From an uncultured Demequina sp. (GTDB lineage Bacteria > Actinomycetota > Actinomycetes > Actinomycetales > Demequinaceae), in assembly GCA_937925595.1 (NCBI GenBank), contig CALALQ010000106.1, forward strand, positions 1 through 64,000: a stretch of DNA of 64,000 nt. The letters are read 5' to 3'. The position numbers were made by a program, and so were the translations under genes. Positions 41,841 through 50,571 of this stretch are shown piece by piece; the first letter of the stretch is position 1, and each line of letters begins with the position of its first letter. The notes under the pieces were generated by a model that ran no database searches, was not told the origin of the DNA, and saw nothing but the letters and a program-made list of their open reading frames with translations.

Positions 41841-43127
41841 GTGCGAGTGGTGAGTGAACTCGAAGGGGTTCTCGACCCTCGGATTCGCTTTGTACGGGCT
41901 GCTTACGGCGGTGACCTCTCTCTCGCGGACGCCCTTCGCGACCGCCAACTTGCCGCCGTCGTTGCCGCACATGTTGGGCAGCGGCCCGGCGAAGACCTAG
42001 AGGAGGACGGCATCGCGCTCCTCTGGGCGTTTCGCGACGAACTTGAGGAGCTCCTGGAGTCGAAGCAGCAAGGAGCCGCTTGGAAGCGCGGAAAGAAGGC
42101 GCTCGAGTCGGCTGAGTACGCCCTCGTCGTGGCGCGGCTCCTGCTCGATCCGAAGGTGGGCGACGATGTCGACGAAGCGCCGCTCACCCAGCGTGCGCGC
42201 CGCGAGCAGGCCGTTGCGGGACTCGGCTTGTCAGGAGAGGGCTACAAACGCCCGTATCGCCAGTCCCCGGAGTTCTACCGTCATTTCATCGACCAGCTGC
42301 GGGCGTTTCTCGCCACCGCGCCGATCGTTCTGGTCAAGACCAGTTCTCGTTCAACTCACCCGCGACGCTCACCCTTTGGAGTCCCTGATGAAGTCGCACG
42401 GCTTGCACCGATGCTCACGACCTTGCTGTCGGACGCGGCAGTCGTGCTGTACGGGTTCGATGAAGCCGCGGAGCGACTTCACTCCAGTCCCCAGCTGCAA
42501 GCGGCGGACAGACAGCGCTTCAATCGAGAGCTCAGTGCAGATGGTCAGTGGCTTGTCGTGCAGCTGGCACGGGCAGATTCGCAACTCCTCGCGCTCGGCA
42601 AGGCTCCCGGCGGCCACGCGTTCTTGGCCGCAAACGGTATCGCGTGGGCCGGGTCCGGCTTGCTGCCGTGGGGCACCTTGTTCGATGGGGCGAGGCAACT
42701 GCTGGAGCGAGACCCCTACACGAGCGATGATGGCGTTGCTCTCGCTCTGACCAGTACCGACTGGCGCGAGCTCTTGCTCTCAGAGGATCTGTTCTGGGAT
42801 TCGTCCGAAGCAAGTCGAACGGCCGACACGAGGCGTGAGCTGCTTGACGCAGTCCGGCGAATTCTTCCGGTCCTTCGGGCGGTAGTCCCCGGATGGTCTC
42901 GCGACTACATGGTCGACTTCGAGTACAGCGTCTGCTACGGCTACTGGCTACTGGGGATCGAGCCGGAGATCGATGGAGGCGAAGATGACCCGATCGGTGC
43001 GCCGTGGACCTTCCCGGCGAATCTACGGGCGCGACTCGACTTTGTGCGAGACGTCTATGAGCTCGCCTGTCCACTCAGCGCGCTCAACGGCGTACCGCGC
43101 GTCGCTCGCCGCATCGACCCGGTTTAG
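41841..43127 (+). CDS. hypothetical protein, 428 aa
   Basis: Plus-strand gene divergent from the SprT-like gene. It may start at GTG 41841 or at the GTG three codons later. The N-terminal half is helical and charged; the C-terminal half is Trp/Tyr-rich (WSRDYMVDFEYSVCYGYWLLGIEPEI). No family recognised. It is in the same position as 8587-9513 in element A and ends in the same kind of terminator. Confidence 0.72.
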   Translation: MRVVSELEGVLDPRIRFVRAAYGGDLSLADALRDRQLAAVVAAHVGQRPGEDLEEDGIALLWAFRDELEELLESKQQGAAWKRGKKALESAEYALVVARLLLDPKVGDDVDEAPLTQRARREQAVAGLGLSGEGYKRPYRQSPEFYRHFIDQLRAFLATAPIVLVKTSSRSTHPRRSPFGVPDEVARLAPMLTTLLSDAAVVLYGFDEAAERLHSSPQLQAADRQRFNRELSADGQWLVVQLARADSQLLALGKAPGGHAFLAANGIAWAGSGLLPWGTLFDGARQLLERDPYTSDDGVALALTSTDWRELLLSEDLFWDSSEASRTADTRRELLDAVRRILPVLRAVVPGWSRDYMVDFEYSVCYGYWLLGIEPEIDGGEDDPIGAPWTFPANLRARLDFVRDVYELACPLSALNGVPRVARRIDPV

Positions 43128-43185
43128 AGCGGTCCCCGTGAATCGCCGAAACCCTTCGGGCCATTCAGGTCGGCACAGGCAAAGA

Positions 43186-43246
43186 AAAGAGCCCGCCTCC
43201 GCGTCGAAACAGATGAGCGTCTCGACTACCAGGAGTCGGGCTCTTT
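43186..43246. terminator. bidirectional terminator with AAAGAGCCCG arms
   Basis: AAAGAGCCCG (43186-43195) pairs with CGGGCTCTTT (43237-43246) between convergent genes. Sequence and position match the terminator at 9537-9592. Confidence 0.65.
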
Positions 43247-43283
43247 CCGTTCGAGCGGGTGCGGACTAGCAGGCTGGCCGGCG

Positions 43284-43700
43284 TTAGTGGATGACAAACC
43301 GGCCATGGAGGGTCTGGTCGATGATTCGGCCCTTGCCTTCCACGGTGATCGGGCCGCGCAGGTAGCTGGCGCCGCCGACGTAGCACTCCTCGCGGAGTTG
43401 AACGCCGCCGACAACGATGGCGCGTCCGCCGATGCGCGCCTCGTTGCGAAGAGTGACCATCGATCCGACGAACGCTTGGCCTTCCACAACGGCGTTGTCG
43501 AAGAGGCGAGCGTTGGAGGCCAGGACGGCGAGATCCTTCACTCGGGCGCCTCGTGCTACGTAAGCGTGCGGCGAAACTCGCGCAGTGACCGCGACGAGGC
43601 CGCCGCCGTTTGGAAAGCGGCGAAAGATCTCGTCGTCTATGACGACAAGGTCATCGTGGAGTGGAGTGATGCGATGTGTCATGCAGTCGGGTGCCAGCAT
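43284..43700 (-). CDS. left-handed beta-helix (hexapeptide repeat) protein
   Basis: A 138-aa protein from ATG 43700 (AAAGGAA). After a 30-residue N-terminal part it consists of hexapeptide-like turns (VSPHAYVARGARV, NARLFDNAVVEGQAFV, NEARIGGRAIVV, EECYVGGASYL), as in trimeric beta-helix proteins such as YdcK. No acetyltransferase active-site His is evident. Role in the element is unknown. It has a TTGACA-N17-CACAGT promoter and a GGG-rich leader hairpin (AACCGGG/CCCGGTT, 43816-43835). Confidence 0.72.
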   Translation of the reverse strand: MLAPDCMTHRITPLHDDLVVIDDEIFRRFPNGGGLVAVTARVSPHAYVARGARVKDLAVLASNARLFDNAVVEGQAFVGSMVTLRNEARIGGRAIVVGGVQLREECYVGGASYLRGPITVEGKGRIIDQTLHGRFVIH

Positions 43701-43844
43701 GATCAGTTCCTTTCGGTTGGCGGAATCCCTGCAGGCGCAGGGCGTCGACCGATCACCTGGTGGTGGTCGGGCCGCGCCCACGTCCGGAGAGGAACTCTTC
43801 TTCCGAAAGCAAACCAACCGGGATCCCTCCCGGTTGTGGCGCTT

Positions 43845-43873
43845 ACTGTGCGCTGATCCGACGATCTTGTCAA
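43845..43873 (-). promoter_or_regulatory. promoter of beta-helix gene
   Basis: On the minus strand TTGACA (43873-43868), 17 bases, CACAGT (43850-43845). The 15 bases upstream of the -35 (ATCCCGCTCACGCTT) match the element A transfer-operon promoter at 6032-6046 with two differences. Confidence 0.68.
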
Positions 43874-43957
43874 GCGTGAGCGGGATAGGGCGGCGGAAGC
43901 GTCATCGCTTGCAGGAGCGGGTGCCGGTATAACGGCGGTGCTCGCTAGCCTCATGAT

Positions 43958-44743
43958 GTGCCCGCGTCGATTCAGATCCCCAGCGAGGTCGCCGCGATCC
44001 TCCGCTACTACGTCTACGCGCTCAGGGACCCGCGCGACGGTCGCGTCTTCTATGTCGGCAAGGGCATCGGCGATCGGATCAACTCCCATCTCCGCGAGGC
44101 AGGCAAGGATCCCGAGTCCGAAAGAGCGAAGCTGCGAACCATCAACGACGTCGAAGCGGCCGGCCTTGAGGTGGATCTTCTGTTTATTCGCACTGGCATC
44201 GAGGACGAGGCGACGGCGTTCGTGGTCGAGCAGGCCGTCATCGATGCCTTCGCCGCCGACGGTCACGCCCTGACCAACCTCGTCCGCGGTCATCACTCCG
44301 GCACCGAGGGGCTCGCCTCGCTGAACGCCACGGTGGCACGTCACCGCGCACTGCCGTGTCCACCGATCGCAGAGCCGCTCATCATGGTCAAGATCCAGGC
44401 TGGCTGGCGTTCGGATTCTACTGAGCGACAGATATACGACCAGACACGGGGGCACTGGCGGATCGCGCCGTGGGTCCGGGACCGCGCGAAGTACTGCCTC
44501 GGCGTCGCCTATGGCGTCGTGCGTGGCGCCTATCGGATTGACGATTGGTTCCCCTCCGAGCAGCCGTGGGATCAGGGCAAGGATCGTTGGGGTTTCAACG
44601 GAGCATCTGCGCCAGAGCTCGTGCACGTCATCGGCACACACGTCCGCGACGCCTTCGGGGGGAGGGTGATGTATCGCCGCTACCTCGACGGCTATCCCGG
44701 CGCGGAGCAGGATTTGTCCTCTCAAGAGCCAGACCTCGCCTGA
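43958..44743 (+). CDS. GIY-YIG nuclease (LEM-3-like) with C-terminal EVE/PUA-like domain
   Basis: A 261-aa protein. The N-terminal YYVYALRDPRDGRVFYVGKGIGDRINSHLREA is a LEM-3-like GIY-YIG nuclease core, with the catalytic Arg in GIGDRI; a conserved Glu follows in VVEQAVIDAF. The C-terminal half (IMVKIQAGW...IYDQTRGHWRIAPWVRDRAKYCLGVAYGVVRGAYRIDDWF) has the look of an EVE/PUA-like modified-nucleotide-binding fold. A nuclease reading modified DNA would be a plausible defence protein. GTG 43958 has no strong ribosome site. Confidence 0.72.
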   Translation: MPASIQIPSEVAAILRYYVYALRDPRDGRVFYVGKGIGDRINSHLREAGKDPESERAKLRTINDVEAAGLEVDLLFIRTGIEDEATAFVVEQAVIDAFAADGHALTNLVRGHHSGTEGLASLNATVARHRALPCPPIAEPLIMVKIQAGWRSDSTERQIYDQTRGHWRIAPWVRDRAKYCLGVAYGVVRGAYRIDDWFPSEQPWDQGKDRWGFNGASAPELVHVIGTHVRDAFGGRVMYRRYLDGYPGAEQDLSSQEPDLA

Positions 44744-44958
44744 AGGTCGATCAGTATCGGCCGCTGTCGATGTCGGTGGTGCCTGTCGTACTTGTCGCGC
44801 TGGGAGTGGGCCGAGAGATGGTGAAGTGCCCGCTAGTTGGAGATGCTCTTCCGTCATTATGCGGGATTGGCGCGACACGCCACATTAAGGTTGACCGTTT
44901 TCAGATGTTTGCTAAAGGAGCGTGCTACTCTCTCATCTAGAACCCGATCGGAGACAGC

Positions 44959-45714
44959 ATGAACGACGCCGAACCGCTGGACTGGCGCTCCGAGTTCACG
45001 GACGATGAGCTCGCAACCCTCCGCGCGTCGATCCCGTCGGCAATCCACCTGAGCCAGGACCGCTCGGCGCGGGCGCACACCGAGTACCAGGACCCGGACG
45101 GCGACCAGGACGTGTACGGCGTCGGGATGGCTCGGGGTGCGCAGAAGGAACTGCAGGCGCTCGTCAAGGGCATGGACCGCTACCGTGAGCAGCGCGTGTC
45201 GGGGAGCCGTCGCATTCTGCCCTACATCGGCGACACCCTGCTCTTCCTGCAGCGGGTCGGCAAGCAGATGCCCCGCAACCACCGCCGCTACCGCCTGAGC
45301 TACCTGCCGGAGCAGCGCCGTGAGGTCTTCCTCCAGACGAGCAACATCAAGTACACCGAGCCCGGTGGGCTGTTCGAGCTCCCACGCGAGGACACCCAGG
45401 ACGGTGAGGAGTTCGCCCGGCTCTCCGACGTGCTCGAGATCGTCGGCGATGCATCGAACCGCGTCACCCTCATCGTGCCGTACTACAGCAGTACGCCGTT
45501 CAGCGTCGGCACGATCTACTGGGCGCCGGCCCGACTCAACGGTCGCTACCTCGAGTTCACGGACCCGGAGCGGCTGATCTATCAGAAGCAGGCCACCTCG
45601 CCGCAGGAGAAGAAGCAGAAGCCGCGCGCGACGGGCGGCTTCGCCGATGGCGAGCGACCCCGCACCTCGACTCGGCTCCGACCGCGGCCCGAAGGGGAGA
45701 AGGGCAGCAACTGA
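44959..45714 (+). CDS. hypothetical protein paired with Xre/ImmA gene, 251 aa
   Basis: ATG 44959 with a weak purine-rich site. The protein has an acidic N terminus, a helical middle and a C-terminal Lys/Arg/Pro-rich tail. A central beta-rich region includes NRVTLIVPYYSSTPFSVGTIYWAPARL. The stop overlaps the next start (TGATG), so the two are translated together, as in toxin-antitoxin or regulator pairs. The 215-base region upstream contains TTGACC near 44891 but no convincing -10. Confidence 0.7.
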   Translation: MNDAEPLDWRSEFTDDELATLRASIPSAIHLSQDRSARAHTEYQDPDGDQDVYGVGMARGAQKELQALVKGMDRYREQRVSGSRRILPYIGDTLLFLQRVGKQMPRNHRRYRLSYLPEQRREVFLQTSNIKYTEPGGLFELPREDTQDGEEFARLSDVLEIVGDASNRVTLIVPYYSSTPFSVGTIYWAPARLNGRYLEFTDPERLIYQKQATSPQEKKQKPRATGGFADGERPRTSTRLRPRPEGEKGSN

Positions 45715-47108
45715 TGGCCGAGCAGCCAACCCTCATGGACGTTGCCCGGCTCTTCGACCCCGCCCGCCTCGCCCAGGCACGCCGCATCTGCAAGCTCACT
45801 AAGTCGGAGCTACATCAGATGGTCGGGGTGTCTGCCGCTGCGATCGGGCAGTACGAACGAGGCGAGGTCAAGCCGCGGGCGGAAACCATCGCGGCGCTCG
45901 CTGATGCGCTCAACGTGCCGCCCGGGTTCTTCGCTCACGGACGGCCTCGCGCCCAGGTCGAGATCGCCGAGGCCTCGTTCCGCAGGCTCCGCGCCACCAC
46001 GGTGGGGCAGCAGCAGCAAGCCACCGCATATGTCGAACAGGCGTGGGAGCTCAGCTGCTACCTCGAGGAGAGCGTCGAGTTCCCCGAGGTAGATCTTCCG
46101 GCATGGGCTATGCCCGACTCGCTGGACGTGCCCGACCCGATCACGGCGGCTCGCAGCATGCGGTCCCACTGGCAGCTCGGGTTTGAGCCAATCAAGCACC
46201 TCGTCTACCAGCTCGAGCAGCACGGCATCCTCACCGTGTTTTTCTCGATGAAGGAGGACCCTTCTCTCGATGAGAAGAGCCGCATCGACGCCTTCTCTAC
46301 AACCGCGCTGCCGCGTCCGATGATTGTGCTCACGCCGGACAAGGCCGACGACGTCATGCGTCATCGGTTCTCGGCCGCCCACGAGTTGGGTCACATCGTG
46401 CTGCACCACGGCCGGCAAGGTACCGACAGTCAGATGGAGCGCCAAGCTAACGAGTTTGCCGCCGAGTTCCTCACCCCGCGCGACGTCATCCGGGAGCAAC
46501 TACCGACTCGGATGAATTTCAACCGCCTGGAGGAGCTCGGCCGGTGGTGGGGCGTCTCCGTCCACTCGCTGCTCTATCGGCTGCGCGAACTCGACATGGT
46601 TTCCGAGTCGACGGCGCGCCGGGCCTACATCACGCTTAATAGCCTGCCGCGTCGACCGCTCTCAATCCGAGAGTTCGAGGGCGAGCAGCCGGAGCTTCTC
46701 AAGAACGCCATTGAACTTCTCGACGGGGTCGGCGTCAGCCTTGTCGACATCGCGAACGACCTACAGATGACGCCCAAGCGCATCCGGCAGCTTGCCAGCA
46801 TCGAAGACCCCCAGCCGAAGCTCTCGCTGGTCAAGACCTCAGACGACCGCCGAACCACGGCGGCGCCCTTTGACAACGTTGAGGGGAACTCCGAAGAGGA
46901 AGGAGCCGACATGGCTCACCGTTCCGCAATCACAGGCCGCTACATCTCAAATGCCGCGGCCGCTCGTCACCCGAAGACGAGCGTCACCGAGTCCGGAGGG
47001 AACAAGTCGAGCGGCACGCACCACCGCTCGGCCATCTCCGGCCGGTACATCTCGGGGGCTGCCGCTGCCCGTCACCCGAACACAAGCGTGACGGAGAACG
47101 GCAAGTAG
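45714..47108 (+). CDS. Xre HTH plus ImmA/IrrE (M78) metallopeptidase with C-terminal repeats
   Basis: A 464-aa protein. The Xre helix-turn-helix (LAQARRICKLTKSELHQMVGVSAAAIGQYERGE) covers about residues 18-72. The M78 zinc peptidase motif HELGH is at about 223-227 with the third ligand in RQANEFAAEFL. ImmA proteins cleave phage or element repressors on DNA damage. The last 65 residues are two copies of HRSAI-(T/S)-GRYIS-(N/G)-AAAARHP-(K/N)-TSVTE. An internal ATG at 46912 behind GGAAGGAG could yield this tail alone. Confidence 0.85.
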   Translation: MAEQPTLMDVARLFDPARLAQARRICKLTKSELHQMVGVSAAAIGQYERGEVKPRAETIAALADALNVPPGFFAHGRPRAQVEIAEASFRRLRATTVGQQQQATAYVEQAWELSCYLEESVEFPEVDLPAWAMPDSLDVPDPITAARSMRSHWQLGFEPIKHLVYQLEQHGILTVFFSMKEDPSLDEKSRIDAFSTTALPRPMIVLTPDKADDVMRHRFSAAHELGHIVLHHGRQGTDSQMERQANEFAAEFLTPRDVIREQLPTRMNFNRLEELGRWWGVSVHSLLYRLRELDMVSESTARRAYITLNSLPRRPLSIREFEGEQPELLKNAIELLDGVGVSLVDIANDLQMTPKRIRQLASIEDPQPKLSLVKTSDDRRTTAAPFDNVEGNSEEEGADMAHRSAITGRYISNAAAARHPKTSVTESGGNKSSGTHHRSAISGRYISGAAAARHPNTSVTENGK

Positions 47109-47121
47109 CACCGAAACGGGA

Positions 47122-47163
47122 GCGGGCGTTTCGATCTCAGGTCTGGTGAGATCGAACGCCCGC
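47122..47163 (+). terminator. long terminator hairpin after Xre/ImmA gene
   Basis: GCGGGCGTTTCGATCTCA (47122-47139) pairs with TGAGATCGAACGCCCGC (47147-47163), one bulged base, followed by TTCTCGTG. It is 13 bases after the stop. Confidence 0.7.
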
Positions 47164-47236
47164 TTCTCGTGTCACTGTAGCGGGGACGAAGCGGCTCATC
47201 ACGCCAGATGTTGCAAAAACTACAACGTGAAATGTC

Positions 47237-47265
47237 TTGAACGAATCCCGCTCATGGCTCATAGT
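47237..47265 (+). promoter_or_regulatory. promoter of pilin/collar gene B, near-leaderless
   Basis: TTGAAC (47237-47242), 17 bases, CATAGT (47260-47265), ATG at 47277. The spacer includes ATCCCGCTCATG (47245-47256), a sequence shared with other element promoters. From CTCATG to the ATG the sequence closely resembles the region before pilin/collar gene A. Confidence 0.6.
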
Positions 47266-47276
47266 CAGCGGAAGCA

Positions 47277-48347
47277 ATGAAGCAATTTGAAGTCCCATCC
47301 GTAGTCTCTCGCGCACACCGCCAGGTAAGTGCGGACTTCTCTCTTCGCGGTGCCACGCGCGGAGGCTCGCTCGTGAGTCGACGAACCGGAGGCTTCGCTC
47401 TCCCGACCGTCCTGATCGTGTCGGTAATCTTGTTGATGCTGCTTGTAACGGGTATGTCGGCAACTGTCGCCGTCCAAAACGGTCTTCGCGACCAGCACTA
47501 CACACGGCTCGCGGAGCTTGCGTCGGACGCCGGCAATGCCTTCGCGACAGCCTGCTTCACGCAGAACGGGAATCAGATCACCTGGTCGGATGCCAATCCG
47601 CTTCGGCCAAATACAGACTGTTCCGGCAACATCGATTCGGATTTATCGGCATACGTCCTCGACCAAGACAACATTCGCACCTATTTTGTCGTGGACTCAT
47701 CTATGCAGGCGAAGGGCTACGCCGAGGGTGTTCGATCCTCGACGAATCTCGCATGGAGGGTCTGGACATCTGGGTCTGCGAGTGCAGTGGCAGTGCCGAC
47801 TGGGGCCAACGACCCGGTCGGCACTTATATCGAGGGCGCCTGGACATCCGCACCGAACGGGTACCTACTCGCAGACGGATCAGCCGTCTCGCGTACCACC
47901 TACAGTGCGCTCTTCGCCGTTATCGGCACAACCTACGGTGCTGGGAACGGCAGCACGACGTTCAACTTGCCAGACACCCGCGGTCGTGTGACCGTGCAGC
48001 AGAGCGCTGACGTTGAATTCAACTCAATGGGCGAGCTAGGCGGTGAGAAAACTCACATCCTGAGCATCGCTGAAATGCCTAGCCATACGCATATTCAGAA
48101 TCCTCACAACCATTCGCAGAACCCCCATAGCCATGGCGTGACGATCAATAGGGAGACCAATACCGAAACGGGAGGCAACTCAAGTCGTCTTACGGGAACG
48201 TCTTCAGGATCCGGGCAAGGACTCGCGACTGCAACTACCACGGCAACAAATAATGCGACAACTGCGACCAACCAAAATGCTGGAGGCGGTAGTGCTCATA
48301 ACAACCTTCAACCATATATAGTCGTGACTCGGGCCATTAAGTACTGA
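47277..48347 (+). CDS. prepilin-like protein with phage tail-collar tip domain (element B)
   Basis: Paralogue of 11000-12028. A prepilin site SRRTGG then FALPTVLIVSVILLMLLV is followed by a linker and a collar domain (GTYIEGAW...NGYLLADGSAV...TTYGAGNGSTTFNLPDTRGRV). A His/Asn/Ser/Thr-rich tail contains HIQNPHNHSQNPHSHG, and the protein ends QPYIVVTRAIKY. The collar core is nearly identical to A, whereas the tails differ, as expected for a receptor-binding tip. GTG 47373 with GGAGG gives a short leader; ATG 47277 next to the promoter gives a 39-residue leader. Glu5 is absent. Confidence 0.8.
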   Translation: MKQFEVPSVVSRAHRQVSADFSLRGATRGGSLVSRRTGGFALPTVLIVSVILLMLLVTGMSATVAVQNGLRDQHYTRLAELASDAGNAFATACFTQNGNQITWSDANPLRPNTDCSGNIDSDLSAYVLDQDNIRTYFVVDSSMQAKGYAEGVRSSTNLAWRVWTSGSASAVAVPTGANDPVGTYIEGAWTSAPNGYLLADGSAVSRTTYSALFAVIGTTYGAGNGSTTFNLPDTRGRVTVQQSADVEFNSMGELGGEKTHILSIAEMPSHTHIQNPHNHSQNPHSHGVTINRETNTETGGNSSRLTGTSSGSGQGLATATTTATNNATTATNQNAGGGSAHNNLQPYIVVTRAIKY

Positions 48348-48352
48348 CCAGA

Positions 48353-48607
48353 GTGTCAGCCGACTTCCTTACGATTCGATTCATGGAAGCGATGCTTCGC
48401 CGAGACATCGAAGCGGTGGCCACGCACCTCGAGTCCCTCGACCGTTCTCTGAAGTACGACGAGTTCGTCACCGAGATCGCCGCGTCTGCACCCACCGAGA
48501 GTGACATTCATTGGATGGCTGACAACCAGCTCGTCAACCTCTTCTTCTCGCTACGGACAGCACGTCCCGAACTCCTCACAACCCGGCTCCGTGAGTGGCT
48601 GGCGTGA
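48353..48607 (+). CDS. small helical hypothetical protein, 84 aa
   Basis: GTG 48353 lies five bases after the pilin/collar stop. The protein is helical, with a Glu/Asp-rich middle and no signal peptide. Its stop overlaps the next gene (GTGA), so it is part of the same operon. No family recognised. Confidence 0.6.
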   Translation: MSADFLTIRFMEAMLRRDIEAVATHLESLDRSLKYDEFVTEIAASAPTESDIHWMADNQLVNLFFSLRTARPELLTTRLREWLA

Positions 48608-49140
48608 CCCGGCTCCCGCGCGAGTGGTCGCACGCCGGCTTAGAAGCTGTTGGCTTCGAAGGTTTCGTCCCGCTCGCAGCTCTTGGTCGCAGTGAAGCAC
48701 CGAAGAATCCCGGCATCTACATCGTGCTCCGCGAGGGACAAGCGCAGGCGGAATTCCTCCCTCGCAGCATCGCGGGCCACTTCAAGGGCGTCGACTCCAC
48801 TGTGGAGCGCGCCGTCCTTGAAGCGGCCTGGATACCGGACACGTCGGTGCTCTACATCGGCAAGGCACGTTGGGGGATCAAGCGGGACGGATTGCGTCGC
48901 CGTCTGAGCCAGTACCGGCGTCACGGTGCGGGACGAGCCGTTGGACACCGGGGCGGTGAGTACATCTGGCAAGTCGCCGGATCGGAAGCGTTCCTTGTGT
49001 GCTGGAAGGTCGTTGACGACGAAGCCGTCGACCAGTTCGAGGCAGATCTCATCGACGCCTTCGAGTTCGAGCACGGTCGCTGGCCGTTCGCCAACCGGAA
49101 GCACGAGCGCCGAAGAGGCACTACTCCTCCGGTCGCGTGA
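48604..49140 (+). CDS. GIY-YIG-like nuclease
   Basis: A 178-aa protein with NPGIYIVLREG, then VLYIGKARWGIKRDGLRRRLSQYRRHGAG, and a Glu-containing VDQFEADLIDAFEFEHGRWPFANR. The two strands, the Arg helix and the late Glu match a GIY-YIG nuclease. GTG 48604 overlaps the upstream stop. It is co-transcribed with the pilin/collar gene and the 84-aa gene, and may be element maintenance or defence cargo. Confidence 0.68.
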   Translation: MTRLPREWSHAGLEAVGFEGFVPLAALGRSEAPKNPGIYIVLREGQAQAEFLPRSIAGHFKGVDSTVERAVLEAAWIPDTSVLYIGKARWGIKRDGLRRRLSQYRRHGAGRAVGHRGGEYIWQVAGSEAFLVCWKVVDDEAVDQFEADLIDAFEFEHGRWPFANRKHERRRGTTPPVA

Positions 49141-49154
49141 GCCCGCGGCGTGCT

Positions 49155-50372
49155 CTACGCGCTGGGCTTGGAACCGTTCTTCGCGACGACAGCAGCGATC
49201 GAGACAGCAATACCTCCGACAGCGGCTGCTCCGATGAGGGCCTTCTGGCCTGCCTCCTTGCCCGCCGTCCGACGCTGAGTCGGATCCTTGAGTGCCTCGC
49301 GCCACGGAATAGCGCCGAGGGGAGCACGTCCCGATTCGATACCGAGCGGACTATGGAAGTCATCGACGACCGCAGCAGTGGAGTTGAGGGAGTCGATTAC
49401 CGAACGTGCGGCTCGTGCGTGAAGCAGGATGTTCTCGTTCGCGACGCCGCCTGCGGAGTCCATCTGTTCCATCAATCGGGTGGTGGTTTCGAGCACTTTG
49501 GACCGACGCGAGGCACGTGCATCCGCTACGCCCAGCCGGTGACCGTCCAGGCTGTCGGGAGCAGTCGCCAGAACGAAGTCGAGCTCGAGCACCCGGAACT
49601 CATCCTGAAGCTCGAAGCAACGCGCGAGCACCGCGAGCTGCACCGCGACGTCCCGCTCAATCTGCCGCGTCGCCTTTTTCAGTTCTCCAGCCTTGGTCTT
49701 GTTTTCAACCTTCTCGGCAAGTGCTCGAAGTGCGAGTAGGGCCTCGTCCTGGACAGTGAAAAGTGTCTCGGAGACGCCGTTCACCTTGTCCCACCAGGTT
49801 CTCGCATCGCCGCCGTGATCGCGGATAGTCGTTGCCTCGGCGATCGCTGCAGCAGCGCCATTCATCCTGGCGAGCACCGCATCCCGTTGAGCGCGGCGCA
49901 CGTCATCGAGCTTCTCGTCGATGCGCACGAGAAGTTCCTTGAGCTCCTGTGCCTCCGCCTGCTGAGCGAACTGGCTGAGAAGGCCACCCACACCCGAAAG
50001 CACGGCGGGATTGCTCAGCAGAGACGCCGGACCGTCCTCGGCTTGGAGCCACTTGAGCGAGGTCTTGCCTGTTTCGCCGAGCATTAAGTGCGAGATGCCC
50101 TTGGTCTTGGTGGGCATCAGTCCGCCTGCGTCCTTCAGGCGCTTCGCCGACTCTGGCGTCAGCTTCAAGTACAACGCGGACTGCTCGATGACTCCGGAGA
50201 CCGTGTCTGCGATACCCGCGCCTGCATTCGCAGCTGCACCGAGCTTCTCGATGTCGAACGGCTTCGCGTGCGCTAAGAGGTCAAGACGAGAGAGGAACCG
50301 CTCGACGGATCCCCGCTCGCCCACAACGATGACGCCGTCGTTGTCTCCGACTAGCTCGATCTCGTCTGCCAT
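49155..50372 (-). CDS. hypothetical protein with C-terminal membrane segment, 405 aa
   Basis: A long helical protein (coiled-coil-like about residues 135-175 and 210-270). It ends in a Gly/Ala-rich hydrophobic segment (ALIGAAAVGGIAVSIAAVVA) that could be a single membrane anchor. The N terminus is acidic with a GDNDGVIVVGERGSV strand. I do not recognise the family. The only leftward gene in its neighbourhood, convergent with the GIY-YIG gene. A membrane-acting effector is possible but unsupported. Confidence 0.7.
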   Translation of the reverse strand: MADEIELVGDNDGVIVVGERGSVERFLSRLDLLAHAKPFDIEKLGAAANAGAGIADTVSGVIEQSALYLKLTPESAKRLKDAGGLMPTKTKGISHLMLGETGKTSLKWLQAEDGPASLLSNPAVLSGVGGLLSQFAQQAEAQELKELLVRIDEKLDDVRRAQRDAVLARMNGAAAAIAEATTIRDHGGDARTWWDKVNGVSETLFTVQDEALLALRALAEKVENKTKAGELKKATRQIERDVAVQLAVLARCFELQDEFRVLELDFVLATAPDSLDGHRLGVADARASRRSKVLETTTRLMEQMDSAGGVANENILLHARAARSVIDSLNSTAAVVDDFHSPLGIESGRAPLGAIPWREALKDPTQRRTAGKEAGQKALIGAAAVGGIAVSIAAVVAKNGSKPSA

Positions 50373-50521
50373 TGTTCGGCTGCCTCCTGGCGCAAGGTTA
50401 GCGGTAGCCCCCGACGGCGTCCTCTGAATGTGAAATGCACAACGTCCCGAACGGCGTATTGACTCTCGTCTCGCTCAATTCATAATGGGCACTCCCTCCT
50501 CGTCCGAGAGCGGCTTCAAGA

Positions 50522-50546
50522 GGAACCATCCGGGTTCGTCGGTCGC
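50522..50546 (+). promoter_or_regulatory. leader/operator repeat, copy 2
   Basis: GGAACCATCCGGG then TTCGTCGGTCGC, 25 bases before the ribbon-helix-helix start. GAACC pairs with GGTTC. See copies at 29530 and 51002. Confidence 0.55.
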
Positions 50547-50571
50547 TCAAGGAAGAGGAGGTGTGGTGCTC

